A stretch of DNA of 64,000 nucleotides from Streptomyces sp. NBC_00683 (GCF_036226745.1 NZ_CP109013.1:124001-188000), one strand, 5' to 3'; shown: positions 8,770 through 18,475, counted from the stretch's first letter. Notes: generated by a model not told the origin, from the sequence alone. Made by a program: numbers and translations.

Positions 8770-8851
8770 CCCGGCGGGATGTCCCTGACTGGTCATGCTC
8801 ACGCCCATACTCGGCGGCGAAGAACCAGCCTCCCCACGCTTTGGAGCCCCG

Positions 8852-11800
8852 ATGAAACGAAGAACGGTGACGGCCGGCCTGACACTGGCCATGCTCGCCG
8901 GGCTGACAGGCACCTCGGTCGCCCAGCAGGCAGAAGTCCCGGCGAGCACCGCCGCCGACGCACGCACGACCCCGCTCTCGCGGGCGGTCGCCGCAGCGGA
9001 CCGGGCCGTCGACAGCGGTCTCGACTCCCTGGTGAACTCCTCGCAGGAACAGTACGAACGGCGCCTCGTCACCCCGTGGGTGAAAGGCCTCTACTCCGTC
9101 GCCTACGAGCGCAGCTACCGCGGTCTGCCAGTCGTCGGCGGCGACGCGGTAGTGCTGGCCGACGGCGACGGTGACGTACGCGCCCTGCAGTCGGCGTCCA
9201 CCACCCGGATCGACGTGGCGACCGATCCGGTCGTCACCGCGAAGAAGGCCGAAACCGTCTCGCGGGCGAAACTGGCGAAGGTCGACAAGGTCCGCAGCAG
9301 CCGGCTGGTCGTCAGGCTGGACGAGGGCAGGCAGACCCTTGCCTGGGAAACGGTCCTCTCCGGCCGTACGAAGAAGGCGCCCAGCAGACTTCACGTCTAC
9401 GTGGACGCCCGCACGGGCAAGGTCGTCGGAACCCACGACGAGGTCGCCGCGGGCAGCGGCACCAGCAAGTGGAACGGTCCGGGACCCATCAGCATCGACA
9501 CCACCAACTCCGGCGGGAGTTACAGCCTCCGCGACCCCAACCGGGCCGGTCTCAGCTGTGCGGACTACAGCACGGGCACCGTCTTCTCGAAGTCGTCGGA
9601 CTCCTGGGGCACGGGGAACCCCACATCCAAGGAGACCGGCTGCGTGGACCTCATGTTCGCCGCGCAGAAGCAGTGGGACATGCTCGGCCAGTGGCTCGGC
9701 CGCAACGGGGTCAACGGCAGTGGCCGCACCTTCCCCGCCAAGGTCGGCCTGCCCGAGATGAACGCCTACTGGGACGGCAATCAGGTCACCATCGGCCGCA
9801 ACAGCGCCAACGAGTGGATCGCCGGGGCGGACGTGGTCGCCCACGAGTACGGGCACGCCATCGACACCACCACCCCGGGCGGCACCAGCGGTCAGGAGTC
9901 CGGACTCGGCGAGGGCACCGGAGACATCTTCGGCGCGCTGACCGAGGCCTACATGAACCAGCCCTCGCCGTACGACGTCCCCGACTACACCGTCGGCGAG
10001 ATGATCAACCTCCAGGGCCGGGGACCGATCAGGAACATGTACAACCCGCCGGCCGTCAACAACGACCCGGCCTGCTACAGCTCCGCGATACCCGGCACCG
10101 AGGTGCACGCGGCGGCCGGACCGCTGAACCACTGGTTCTATCTGCTGGCCGAGGGCACGAACCCGGGCGGCGGGAAGCCGAGCAGCACCACCTGCAACCA
10201 GACCACCCTGACCGGCATCGGCATCCAGAACGCCGGAAAGGTCTTCTACGGGGGGATGCTGCTCAAGACCAGCAGCATGTCCTACAAGAAGTACCGCACG
10301 GCAACACTGAGTTCGGCCAAGTCGCTCGACCTCGCCACCTGCGGGCTCTTCCAGAAGACCAAGGCCGCGTGGGACGCGATCAGCGTGCCGGCCCAGGCCG
10401 GTGACCCGACCTGTACGCCGACCGGGCAGAACAGCGACTTCTCCCTGGCTCTGAACCCCTCGGCCGGCACCGTCCAGCAGGGCGGCTCGGTCACCACGTC
10501 CGTGGTCACCAACACCACAACAGGCACAGCCCAGTCGGTGACCCTCACCGCCACCGGCCTGCCCTCCGGAGTGACCGCCTCCTTCAATCCGGCCACGGTC
10601 CAGTCCGGCCAGTCCTCGGTCCTGACCCTCTCCGCGGCCACGACCGCCGCGCCCGGCGCATCCACCGTGGTCATCAAGGGGCAGGGCACCTCGCTCGCGC
10701 ACACCGTCGACTACACGCTCAACGTCGGCGGCACACAGCCGGGCACCGACCCGCCGAACATCGCCGTCGCCAACGTCCAGGCGCACCTGGCGCAGTTCGG
10801 TACGATCGCCGCGCAGAACGGCGGCCACCGACGGGCGGGCAGCGCGGGCTACACCCAGTCGCTCGCCTATGTGAAGGGCAAGCTCCAGGCTGCCGGGTAC
10901 ACCGTCACCGAGCAGAACTGCTCCACCTGCACCTACCCGTCCAACAACCTCATCGCCGACTGGCCCGGCGGCCCCGCCGACCAGACCGTCATGTTCGGCG
11001 CGCACCTCGACGGTGTGGCGGCGGGCCCCGGGATCAACGACAACGCCTCGGGCTCCGCGGCCCTGCTGGAGAACGCGCTCGTCCTTGCGCAGAAGAACCC
11101 GACCATGACGAAGCACGTGCGCTTCGCCTGGTGGACGGACGAGGAACAGGGCCTCAACGGCTCGGAGTTCTACGTCAACCAGCTCAGCAGCGCCCAGCGC
11201 ACAGCGATCAAGGGCTACTACAACTTCGACATGGTCGGCTCCACCAACGCCGGCTACTTCATCAACAACGTCAACTCCACCACCTCCGCCCCGCTCAAGG
11301 CGTACTGGACCTCGCTGAACCTCGCACCCGAGGAGAACGTCGAGGGCCAGGGACGCAGTGACGACGCGTCCTTCCAGGCAGCGGGCATCCCCACCTCCGG
11401 GTACGCGGCCGGTGCCAGTGCCCGCAAGACCTCGGCACAGGCGACCAAGTGGGGCGGCACGGCCAACGCCGCCTACGATCCCTGCTACCACAGCTCCTGC
11501 GACACGACCAACAACATCAACGCGACCGTCCTGGACCGCAGTGCGGACGGTGTCGCGTACGCCGTCTGGAAGCAGGCGGTCGGCAGCGACGTCCCGGCAC
11601 AGGACTTCTCCCTCTCCACCAGCCCGTCCTCCGGCAGCGCCGCACCGGGTGGCAGCGTCACCTCCACGGTGAACACCACCACCCTGAGCGGCAGCGCACA
11701 GACCGTCGCGCTCTCGGTCTCCGGCGCGCCGAGCGGCGTGACCGCGACACTGAGCCCGTCCTCCGTACAGTCGGGCAACTCCTCGACCCTCTCCGTACAG

Positions 11801-12361
11801 ATCGGGGCCGCCGCCCAGCAGGGCACCTACACACTCACGGTCACCGGTTCCGGAACGGTGAGCCACAGCACCACCTACACGCTCACCGTCGGCGGGGGCG
11901 GCGGCACCTGCACCGCACGTCAACTCGTCGTCAACGGTGGCTTCGAGAGCGGCACCAGCCCGTGGACCGCCACCTCGGGCGTCATCACCAACCAGGCGGG
12001 CCAGCCATCGCACGGCGGGTCCTACAAGGCCTGGCTGAACGGGTGGGGCACCGCCCGCACGGACAGCGCCGCGCAGTCGCTGACGATCCCGTCGGGCTGC
12101 ACCACTCACCAACTGTCGTTCTATCTGCACATCGACACCGACGAGACCGAGAGCGTCGCCTACGACACCTTCACCGTGTCGGTCGGCGGCCGGACCCTGG
12201 CGACGCTGTCGAACCTGGACGCGAACACCGGATACGCACTGAAATCATATGATGTCTCCGAGTTCGCCGGACAGACGGTCACCCTGAAGTTCAACGGCGT
12301 GGAGGACCAGTCCCTCCAGACCTCGTACGTCGTGGACGACGTCACCCTCCAGGTGAGCTGA
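8852..12361 (+). CDS. Secreted bifunctional metallopeptidase, M4 endopeptidase fused to M28 aminopeptidase
   Basis: The 1169-aa precursor starts with a Sec signal peptide ([20 protein letters not shown], cut near VAQQA). A PepSY/FTP-like propeptide follows (~50-200), then an M4 thermolysin-type domain with HEYGH at 331-335 and the third zinc ligand in GLGEGTGD (Glu ~354). After an Ig-like domain (~530-625) comes an M28 domain like Streptomyces griseus aminopeptidase, with all five metal ligands visible: His718, Asp730, the Glu764-Glu765 pair, Asp793 and His880. A second Ig-like domain (~930-1010) and a C-terminal jelly-roll-like domain follow. Start: ATG 8852 after TTGGAG. Endo- and exopeptidase in one chain would cut protein and trim the new N-termini. 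Regulation may be through the divergent LysR. Confidence 0.9.
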   Translation: MKRRTVTAGLTLAMLAGLTGTSVAQQAEVPASTAADARTTPLSRAVAAADRAVDSGLDSLVNSSQEQYERRLVTPWVKGLYSVAYERSYRGLPVVGGDAVVLADGDGDVRALQSASTTRIDVATDPVVTAKKAETVSRAKLAKVDKVRSSRLVVRLDEGRQTLAWETVLSGRTKKAPSRLHVYVDARTGKVVGTHDEVAAGSGTSKWNGPGPISIDTTNSGGSYSLRDPNRAGLSCADYSTGTVFSKSSDSWGTGNPTSKETGCVDLMFAAQKQWDMLGQWLGRNGVNGSGRTFPAKVGLPEMNAYWDGNQVTIGRNSANEWIAGADVVAHEYGHAIDTTTPGGTSGQESGLGEGTGDIFGALTEAYMNQPSPYDVPDYTVGEMINLQGRGPIRNMYNPPAVNNDPACYSSAIPGTEVHAAAGPLNHWFYLLAEGTNPGGGKPSSTTCNQTTLTGIGIQNAGKVFYGGMLLKTSSMSYKKYRTATLSSAKSLDLATCGLFQKTKAAWDAISVPAQAGDPTCTPTGQNSDFSLALNPSAGTVQQGGSVTTSVVTNTTTGTAQSVTLTATGLPSGVTASFNPATVQSGQSSVLTLSAATTAAPGASTVVIKGQGTSLAHTVDYTLNVGGTQPGTDPPNIAVANVQAHLAQFGTIAAQNGGHRRAGSAGYTQSLAYVKGKLQAAGYTVTEQNCSTCTYPSNNLIADWPGGPADQTVMFGAHLDGVAAGPGINDNASGSAALLENALVLAQKNPTMTKHVRFAWWTDEEQGLNGSEFYVNQLSSAQRTAIKGYYNFDMVGSTNAGYFINNVNSTTSAPLKAYWTSLNLAPEENVEGQGRSDDASFQAAGIPTSGYAAGASARKTSAQATKWGGTANAAYDPCYHSSCDTTNNINATVLDRSADGVAYAVWKQAVGSDVPAQDFSLSTSPSSGSAAPGGSVTSTVNTTTLSGSAQTVALSVSGAPSGVTATLSPSSVQSGNSSTLSVQIGAAAQQGTYTLTVTGSGTVSHSTTYTLTVGGGGGTCTARQLVVNGGFESGTSPWTATSGVITNQAGQPSHGGSYKAWLNGWGTARTDSAAQSLTIPSGCTTHQLSFYLHIDTDETESVAYDTFTVSVGGRTLATLSNLDANTGYALKSYDVSEFAGQTVTLKFNGVEDQSLQTSYVVDDVTLQVS

Positions 12362-12678
12362 TCCTCCGCGGCACGACCGGATGACCGATGACCGGCGTCC
12401 GTCCAGGGCCTCATGGCCCGGGCGGGCGCCGGTCCGCTCTGTGCGGAGCCCGACTCTCGTATCCTCCCGCCAGGTTGCCGCCGAGAAGCGGGGCCTGGCG
12501 AAGGCAGCAGGCCGACGTCCAGGGCATCTTCGACGAGGTGGAGCGCCTCGGCCCGCGCGATGCCCCATCGTCGGCGATTCGGCCAACCTCCCTACTCCGC
12601 AGACCTGTTGCGAGGGCTGGGTCCATGCATCCTCACGCACCATTACCCGCTCCATCTCGGGGTTTCAGAACCGACCGA

Positions 12679-12690
12679 AACACATGTGTT
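12679..12690. promoter_or_regulatory. 12-bp palindrome in the gap before the Nudix genes
   Basis: AACACATGTGTT is a perfect palindrome 64 bases upstream of the short ORF at 12754. It is the only regulatory-looking element I see in the gap 12362-12753, which otherwise shows no supported gene. A regulator cannot be named. Confidence 0.3.
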
Positions 12691-12753
12691 CGAAATTGCG
12701 ACTCAGTCGTTGAGCCCGGGAACAACACGCTCGACGACCATGGAGGGGGACCC

Positions 12754-12999
12754 ATGATTGCCTCGGGAGTTCCAAACGAGCAGCAGGCCACCGCCCCCGA
12801 GTGCTCCGACCGCCCCCGCACCAGCGCTCCACCCCCGACGGACGCCGCCCACGGGATCGGTGTGATCGTGCACGGCCCGGACGGTGTCCCCCTCGGCAGG
12901 CAAAGGCTCAGTGCCTGGGCTCACGGCGATGGCTGTCCCTGGCTTCCGCCATCGGCTCACCGCATGACACCCCGTTGCCGCACCATCCCCCTTCCCTGA
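12754..12999 (+). CDS. Short ORF, possible truncated Nudix N-terminus
   Basis: 81 codons start at ATG 12754 behind a strong ribosome site (GGAGGGGG at 12742-12749) and end 10 bases before the next gene's ATG, so the two are probably co-transcribed. The segment HGIGVIVHGPDGVPLGRQRL resembles the first strands of Nudix hydrolases, but the Nudix box is missing and the C-terminus looks out of frame. It may be a decayed Nudix gene upstream of the intact one. I would not assign a function. Confidence 0.42.
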   Translation: MIASGVPNEQQATAPECSDRPRTSAPPPTDAAHGIGVIVHGPDGVPLGRQRLSAWAHGDGCPWLPPSAHRMTPRCRTIPLP

Positions 13000-13009
13000 C
13001 AGGAGAACC

Positions 13010-14104
13010 ATGACGACGACCCCTGCCCCCGACGAGCCGCCGGGCACCACGATGACCGACGAGGAGTACGGCAACCTGCGCGCGTCGGCCGCACTGTGGG
13101 CCGGCACCTCCGTACTCATCACGAACGTGCTCGGGAAGGTACTGATCCAGCACGTCGACTACCGCGACACCTGCCTCCTGCCGGGCGGTGCCGTCGACAA
13201 GGGTGAATCTCCCGCCGACGCCGCCGGGCGCGAGCTCGTGGAGGAACTCGGAATCGTCGTCCGGATCGACCGGGGCCTGGCCGTCGACTGGGTCTCCACC
13301 GACACCGTGAACGCACCTGCGGTCATGCGTTTTCCCGGCGAGCTTCTGCACGTCTTCGACGGTGGCACCTGGGACGACGACCGGATCGCCGAGATCCGTC
13401 TGCCCCCGAGCGAAATCACCGGCATCGAGTTCGTCGAGCCGGCCCGGCTACCCGACCTGCTCTCCCCGGCCGACGCCCGCCGAGCCCTGTCCGCGCTGCG
13501 CGCCCGGATCAACGCTGCCGGCACGGTCCTTCTGGAGAACGGCCATCCGATCGCCCCCAGCGTCCTCGACCGCCTCGCAGTCCTGCAGACCGCCCGCCCC
13601 ACATACCGATACCCCTGGAAGCAGGGCCCTGCCCCACACGAGCTCGCCCTGGCCCAGGTGTGGGCATGGCTGTTCGCCCCGGACGGGCGCGTCCTCGTCC
13701 TCCTCGAACCCGGCACCGGAACCGCCTTCCTGCCCGGTGGCACGCCCGAGAAGCAGGACCGGGGCGACCCCGTGTCCACCCTGCGCCGCGAAGCGAACGA
13801 GGAAGCAGCCGTCCAGCTCGAGAGCCCGCTGCTCCTCGGGCACGTCACCGATCCCCCTGTGCGGCGCGCATACCTGCGCTACGCGGCAGCGCTCACCAGC
13901 GTCGGCACCGCAGCGCCGGATCCGGCGACAGGCCATACCTACACCCGCATCCTGGCGTCCCCCGAACAGGCAACCGAACTCTTCGACTGGGGACCGTCGT
14001 CTGCCGAACAGCTCGCCGCCGTCCACCAGGCGCGCCGGCAACTCGGTCTCCCCCGGGCCGCACTCCAACCCATCACCGAACTCACCAGCGTTGGTCGTCG
14101 CTGA
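13010..14104 (+). CDS. Tandem Nudix-domain hydrolase
   Basis: The 364-aa protein contains two Nudix folds. The first has a textbook box at about residues 60-82: G, five residues, GE, then AAGRELVEELGI, matching Gx5Ex7REUxEExGU with all metal-binding glutamates. The second, near 244-269, keeps REANEEAAV but its front half (GGTPEKQDRGDP) lacks the usual spacing and first Glu, so it may be inactive or structural. Nudix enzymes split nucleoside diphosphates linked to another group; the substrate is unknown. The ribosome site is AGGAG just before ATG 13010. It follows a short, possibly decayed Nudix ORF. Confidence 0.84.
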   Translation: MTTTPAPDEPPGTTMTDEEYGNLRASAALWAGTSVLITNVLGKVLIQHVDYRDTCLLPGGAVDKGESPADAAGRELVEELGIVVRIDRGLAVDWVSTDTVNAPAVMRFPGELLHVFDGGTWDDDRIAEIRLPPSEITGIEFVEPARLPDLLSPADARRALSALRARINAAGTVLLENGHPIAPSVLDRLAVLQTARPTYRYPWKQGPAPHELALAQVWAWLFAPDGRVLVLLEPGTGTAFLPGGTPEKQDRGDPVSTLRREANEEAAVQLESPLLLGHVTDPPVRRAYLRYAAALTSVGTAAPDPATGHTYTRILASPEQATELFDWGPSSAEQLAAVHQARRQLGLPRAALQPITELTSVGRR

Positions 14105-14431
14105 TGCAACGCGGGATCGGATCAAGCCGTTGAAACCGGCCGATCCGGTCCGTGGAAGGCGGTGGGCCGACCGCTTCGATCGTGCCGGTCTCGCTTCGGA
14201 CCTCAAGATTGATCACGGTCAGAGCCCCATGACCTCATGAACCGCCTGACAAAGGAGCCTGGTTGAAGAAACGCGGAGTGCACTTTCGCCGAGACAGAGG
14301 TGTATGCCCGCGGCCGAACCTCACAGTGCGCCTCCGCACCTGATCGCCGCACCGGCTGAGTACGCACACCTAGTGCCGGTCTGAGTACACGAGCAGTTGC
14401 CCTCCGCGCGTGGCGCCGCAAGGGTGGATCC
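14105..14431. other. Intergenic stretch between Nudix and lipoprotein genes
   Basis: 327 bases with no supported gene. A TTG at 14264-14266 behind AGGAG opens only 26 codons and is probably accidental. No terminator-like perfect stem was found. Confidence 0.35.
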
Positions 14432-15166
14432 ATGCGCCGACTGCTGCTGATCGCACCGCTGTTGCTGTTCTCCGCCGGCTGCGGAGTCGTGCAGTCCTCC
14501 GACGACGAGGCGACGGATGCCGCACGGGAGGTGGCCAGGAGGGCGGGCGAGCGGCTCGACAGCCAGCGTCCGCGGACGGCGTCGGAGGTCGGGCGCTCCG
14601 CCTCCGGCATCGACGGGGTGGAGGTACTGCGGGTGGCGGGTACCTCGACGCACGAGGGGGACGGTATCGACGTGGTCGTCCGCACGTCCGGCTCGGCGTA
14701 CAAGGGTTGGCTCGACCCTCAGGAGGTCACTGTGCGGCGCTGTTTCGCGCTGCGGGTGTCGCCCAAGTCGGAGTGGGGTGAGGATCCCCGGGACATGGAC
14801 TGTCCGGATGGCCCTCCGCTGGCCTTCGCACCGCCACCCGAACCGCCCCAGTTGCCGTACGAGGAGCTCCAGGCGAAACTTCCCCGAGTGCCGGAGGGCG
14901 GCCGGGTGGACGAGGCCGAGGTGCGCCGTAAGCTCGCCGCCCTGGACCTGCATCCAGCGATCCGTACCGAGGTGAAGGCGGACGGCGGCCGGGTCGGCAT
15001 TCTCCTGTCGGTCAGGGGCAACGGCTTCGACCCGCAGGACTGCGTTCTTGCCCGTGTGGACCCCGGCGCCACCAAGGTGTGGGTGCCGTCCAGGATGCAG
15101 CGAATGCCCGGGGAGGGCGGCTGCAGCGTCGGCAACGCCCTGAACCCGGTGCGCCCACCGCACTGA
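14432..15166 (+). CDS. Putative lipoprotein, unknown function
   Basis: The 244-aa protein starts MRRLLLIAPLLLFSAGC, a type II signal peptide with lipobox FSAGC (lipidated Cys17), so it should be anchored on the outer face of the membrane. The mature part is hydrophilic and ends with a Cys-containing segment (EGGCSVGN). No known enzymatic motif was seen. The ribosome site is AAGGGTGG before ATG 14432. The neighbours are unrelated, so it appears monocistronic. Confidence 0.75.
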   Translation: MRRLLLIAPLLLFSAGCGVVQSSDDEATDAAREVARRAGERLDSQRPRTASEVGRSASGIDGVEVLRVAGTSTHEGDGIDVVVRTSGSAYKGWLDPQEVTVRRCFALRVSPKSEWGEDPRDMDCPDGPPLAFAPPPEPPQLPYEELQAKLPRVPEGGRVDEAEVRRKLAALDLHPAIRTEVKADGGRVGILLSVRGNGFDPQDCVLARVDPGATKVWVPSRMQRMPGEGGCSVGNALNPVRPPH

Positions 15167-15323
15167 ACGGCCTTCAGACTCACACACCGGCCGAACCCCA
15201 AGCCTGCAGACCCCAGCCGGCCTCGCAACCGACTGCCCAGGACGCCCCAGTTGGAGCTGTCCGGCAGATCATGTGACCAGGAAAGGAACCGGAAGGGCCT
15301 CCGGCTGGTGCCGGTTGGCATTG

Positions 15324-15695
15324 TCAGCCTGCAGCGTCCTCGATGCCGGCTCGTTCGCGTGCGGCGAGGATGTCCGGGACGTGCATCTCGGCCCACTCCC
15401 GCACGGCACGCAGCGGAACCAGCAGGGAACGGCCGAGCTCGGTCAGGGCGTATTCGACGTGCGGCGGGTGGCCGCCCAGGTCGGTACGGGCGAGCAGGCC
15501 GTCAGCCTCCATGGCGCGCAGCGTTTCGGTGAGGGCCTTGGGGGTGATCCCGCGGATGTGCGCTTTGAGTTCGGTGAACCGCATCGGTCCGTCCTCCAGT
15601 GCGTTGACGGCGAACACCGTCCAGCGCGCCCCGATGCGGTGCAGCACGGTGCGACTCGGGCACGTCGCCGCCATGACGTTGTACGCCTTGCCCAT
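15324..15695 (-). CDS. HxlR-family transcriptional regulator
   Basis: The 123-aa protein starts MGKAYNVMAATCPSRTVLHR. It has the early conserved Cys (Cys12), RIGARWTVFAVNAL, the recognition helix GITPKALTETLRAMEADGLL and the wing VEYALTELGRSLL of HxlR proteins. It is divergent from an SDR gene with a 55-base gap holding two overlapping CGGTA...TACCG dyads. This is the usual HxlR-reductase arrangement and suggests redox or electrophile sensing. The start is the only ATG that leaves the divergent promoter free. Confidence 0.88.
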   Translation of the reverse strand: MGKAYNVMAATCPSRTVLHRIGARWTVFAVNALEDGPMRFTELKAHIRGITPKALTETLRAMEADGLLARTDLGGHPPHVEYALTELGRSLLVPLRAVREWAEMHVPDILAARERAGIEDAAG

Positions 15696-15705
15696 GGGGT
15701 CCTCT

Positions 15706-15742
15706 CGGTAGCGTTGAAGATACCGGTAGCAAATGTATACCG
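15706..15742. promoter_or_regulatory. Two overlapping CGGTAGC-N6/7-ATACCG dyads, putative HxlR operator
   Basis: Dyad 1 covers 15706-15725 and dyad 2 covers 15724-15742. Each reads CGGTAGC, a 7- or 6-base spacer, then ATACCG. They fill the gap between the HxlR gene and the divergent SDR gene and cover the first in-frame ATG (15733) of the SDR, which argues for its start at 15751. Assignment to the HxlR protein is by position. Confidence 0.5.
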
Positions 15743-15750
15743 TCACAGTC

Positions 15751-16431
15751 ATGAGCGAGAACCTGACAAACAAGCGGATCCTGGTCATCGGCGGCGCCCG
15801 CGGTATCGGCGCCGAGATCGTCCGGCGCACCGAGAAGGCCGGCGCCGACGTCGTCGTCGCCACACGGTCCGGCCCCGAGGTCCGGATCGACGTCACCGAC
15901 GAGACCAGCATCGCGCGGGCCGCGGAGTCGCTCGGCGCCTTCGACCACGTGATCTCCACCGCGTCGGCTCACCATGACGTGCCGGTGCCCGACCTTGAAC
16001 ACGACAGGATCCAGGCCGCGTTCTCCACCAAGGTCGTCGGCCCGCTGCTACTGGCCAAGCACTTCGCCCCACGGATGCCCGCCGACGGATCGTTCCTGTT
16101 CTTCTCCGGCATTGTCGGCTGGCAGCCCAAACCCGGCACCGTCGTCAAAGGCACGGCGAATGCGGCCCTGGCCGCGCTGGTCACCCACCTGGCCGTCGAG
16201 CTCGCGCCGCTGCGTGTCAACGCCATCGCGCCCGGTATCACCGACTCCGGTACCTGGGACCGGCTTCCGGACGAGCGTCGCCGCGCCTTGTACGACGGTG
16301 CCGCCGCGGCCTCCCTCGCGGGCCGGGTCGGGACGCTTGAGGACGTCACCGATACCGCCCTGTGGCTCCTGGGCGCGGGGTGGGTGACGGGCGAGACGGT
16401 CCATGTCGACGGCGGAGCCCGGCATCGCTGA
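15751..16431 (+). CDS. SDR-family oxidoreductase lacking the YxxxK pair
   Basis: The 226-aa protein has the dinucleotide motif GGARGIG (about residues 14-20), DVTD and a C-terminal GxxVHVDGG, all of the SDR superfamily. Where classical SDRs have YxxxK it reads GTVVKGTANAAL, so the catalytic Tyr is absent in either reasonable alignment, while the Ser (FFSGIVG) remains. It may reduce substrate by another mechanism or act as a sensor. The start at 15751 is chosen because the upstream ATG 15733 lies within the putative operator. It is probably controlled by the divergent HxlR. The following MFS gene overlaps its end. Confidence 0.83.
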   Translation: MSENLTNKRILVIGGARGIGAEIVRRTEKAGADVVVATRSGPEVRIDVTDETSIARAAESLGAFDHVISTASAHHDVPVPDLEHDRIQAAFSTKVVGPLLLAKHFAPRMPADGSFLFFSGIVGWQPKPGTVVKGTANAALAALVTHLAVELAPLRVNAIAPGITDSGTWDRLPDERRRALYDGAAAASLAGRVGTLEDVTDTALWLLGAGWVTGETVHVDGGARHR

Positions 16432-17635
16432 TCCCAGCGCCACCGCTGCCATGGCAACCACCACCAGAATCCGGCCGCGCGCCCTCGTCCGCGCCTCCGG
16501 AGGCCCCCGCTATGCCGTCGCTCTGGCCGTGGACGCTCTCGGCACGGGCTTGCTGCGGCCCTTTCTGTTGCTCTACGGAGTCACGGTGCTCAGGCTGTCC
16601 GCTTCGGTCACCGGCATCGCCATGACGGCCGGCGTCGTCGTGGGTCTGGTGTGCATGCCCGCGGTGGGCCGATGGCTGGACCGGGGCGCACGCAGCTCGG
16701 TCGTGGCGGCGTCGATGCTGGTACGGGTGCTGGGCGTGGCGCTGCTGCTGGCCGCCTCCACGGGGAACGTCTGGCTGTTCGCGACAGCGACGCTCTTCCT
16801 CGGCATCGGCAACCAGGCATGGCCGGCCGCCCACGCCGCCCTCGTGGCCACGATCGCCCAGGGCCGGGAACGCGACGCCGCCCTCGCAGGGGGCCGCGCC
16901 CTGCGCAACGCCGGCCTGGGCGCCGGTGCACTCCTCGCCACCGTATGCCTGGCGGGCGGCACCACCGCCTTGCAGGCGCTGGCAGCAGTCACCGGGCTCG
17001 CCTATCTCGCCGCGGCGGCTCTGGCGTGGTCGGTCCACCTGCACGCGCAACCGGCCGCTCCCCCGGCCAAGGAGAGGGACGACGAGCCCGCACCCCGGAT
17101 GCGCGCGCTGCTGGCCGCCAACGTGATCTATGTCTTCTGCCTCAACATCCCCGAAATCGCGCTCCCTCTGGTCCTGTTGACACAGATGCACGCCTCCCCG
17201 GTGTGGTCGGCGGCAATCTTTGTGGCCAACACGGTGCTGGTGGTCACCCTGCAGGTTCCGGTCACCGTCCTGATGTCCCGCTTCCCCCGCCGGTCCGTGC
17301 TGGCAATCGCCGGCGTGGTACTCGCCCTGTCCTACCTCGGCTTCCTCGCGGCCACCTCCCTGGGACACGGCTGGGGTGCCCCGGCCGTCGCCGGGGTGTC
17401 CGTGGTCTGCACCCTCGGCGAGATCATCTATGCGGGCAGCGCCACCGCGCTGGTCACCGCCCTCGCCCCGGCACATGTCCTGGGACGCGCCCTCGCCCGC
17501 TTCCAGCTCTCCACGGGCTTCGGCCTCGCCGCCTCCCCAGCGGTCATCACCGCTCTCGCATCCCACGGCCCTGCTGCCCTCTGGGGCAGCCTCGCCGCCA
17601 CGACTCTCCTCGCCGCCTGCGCCGTCGCTCACTGA
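16403..17635 (+). CDS. MFS exporter
   Basis: A 410-aa membrane protein with about twelve hydrophobic segments. Its N-terminal part (ALAVDALGTGLLRPFLLLYG, then GRWLDRGARSSV as the TM2-3 loop motif) fits MFS drug exporters. The ATG at 16403 lies 29 bases inside the SDR gene; an alternative ATG at 16451 has no better ribosome site. The overlap suggests one transcript with the SDR, so the pair may modify and export a toxic compound under HxlR control. The substrate is unknown. Confidence 0.8.
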   Translation: MSTAEPGIADPSATAAMATTTRIRPRALVRASGGPRYAVALAVDALGTGLLRPFLLLYGVTVLRLSASVTGIAMTAGVVVGLVCMPAVGRWLDRGARSSVVAASMLVRVLGVALLLAASTGNVWLFATATLFLGIGNQAWPAAHAALVATIAQGRERDAALAGGRALRNAGLGAGALLATVCLAGGTTALQALAAVTGLAYLAAAALAWSVHLHAQPAAPPAKERDDEPAPRMRALLAANVIYVFCLNIPEIALPLVLLTQMHASPVWSAAIFVANTVLVVTLQVPVTVLMSRFPRRSVLAIAGVVLALSYLGFLAATSLGHGWGAPAVAGVSVVCTLGEIIYAGSATALVTALAPAHVLGRALARFQLSTGFGLAASPAVITALASHGPAALWGSLAATTLLAACAVAH

Positions 17636-17780
17636 TACATGCTCGATCAGAGGCTACGGAAGGGCTGCCGAGGAGAAGCAAGGAACACGGCTCAGCGGCT
17701 GGCGTTGCCGGGGGCGAGCAGGCCGAAGGTTCTCCGGCTTCCTGTGCCGAGACTTCGCCATGAGCACCGGTCGGGCCGGT

Positions 17781-18263
17781 TCACGATTCGCCGGCCACGG
17801 TGTCGCCGGAGGACGGGACCGCCCTCCTGCTGCGGTACACCACCACCCCGAACACCGCGAGGAAGAGGACGGCCACTGCCGAAACCCCGAGGGCCGTCCG
17901 CTCGGCGAAGAGCCGTCCCAGCACTTCGAGCACCCCGAGCCCCGCGGTCGCATAGATCAGCGCCCAGGCCGCTCCGCCCACGAACAAGGCGGGCAGGTAG
18001 CGCAGCAACGGCATGCGCATGCTGCCCGCCAGGAAGTTGGCGGCGGTCTGGAAACCGACGGTCAAGAAGGAGGCGGCCACCACCGGCGCGCCCCACCGCT
18101 GGATCGCCCTCTCGGCGCGCCGGAACTTTCCCGAAGAGATCCGTCCGGCGAACCTGCTGCGCCTGGCACCTGCGCCGGCGAGCCACCCGACGGCGAACGT
18201 CCCTCCGGCGCGAAGCAGGACGATGACGTACAGGGTTCCGGCTGTGAGCGCGATCTTATCCAC
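17781..18263 (-). CDS. VTT/DedA-like (SNARE-associated) membrane protein
   Basis: A 160-aa protein with four to five hydrophobic segments. The region FRRAERAIQRWGAPVVAASF, then VGFQTAANFLAGSMRMPLLR, is the VTT core of DedA-family proteins, which flip lipids or act in membrane homeostasis; this is a short form. Start: GTG 18263 with GAGG eight bases upstream. An iron-box-like sequence lies about 195 bases upstream (18457-18475). The adjoining 434-base gap 18264-18697 has no supported gene. Confidence 0.75.
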   Translation of the reverse strand: MDKIALTAGTLYVIVLLRAGGTFAVGWLAGAGARRSRFAGRISSGKFRRAERAIQRWGAPVVAASFLTVGFQTAANFLAGSMRMPLLRYLPALFVGGAAWALIYATAGLGVLEVLGRLFAERTALGVSAVAVLFLAVFGVVVYRSRRAVPSSGDTVAGES

Positions 18264-18456
18264 GACGCCTCGTCCAGAGCGCCGGGCCGAAACCCGCGTC
18301 CCCCGTCACGCGCATGGACGTTCCCGCCCCTCTGGGCGCACGACGCGCGCGAGCCCGTTCACCGTCTCTCACCTGCGCCCTGCCTCTGCCCGTTCCGTCT
18401 ACTGGTTTCTCCTGCCGCACCGCAACCCGAGCCGAACCCAGGGTCCGCACGCCAGG

Positions 18457-18475
18457 CAAGGTCAGCCTAACCGAA
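18457..18475. promoter_or_regulatory. Iron-box-like site (DmdR/IdeR type)
   Basis: CAAGGTCAGCCTAACCGAA matches 14 of 19 positions of the DmdR1/IdeR consensus TTAGGTTAGGCTAACCTAA, including AGGT and CCTAACC in register. It lies in the 18264-18697 gap upstream of the VTT gene. Actinobacterial DmdR repressors use such sites for iron control. No siderophore gene is adjacent, so the target would be the VTT protein. Confidence 0.45.

Noticed and set aside
8765..12130. 1121-codon minus-strand open frame opposite the M4/M28 peptidase
   Set aside because: High GC leaves long antisense frames open. The plus strand has two complete active sites, a signal peptide and a ribosome site.
14264..14344. 26-codon TTG-started ORF with AGGAG upstream
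   Set aside because: Too short, basic composition, no support.
16346..17632. 428-codon minus-strand frame opposite the MFS exporter
   Set aside because: Gly/Glu/His-rich low-complexity translation typical of antisense reading; the plus strand shows membrane helices.
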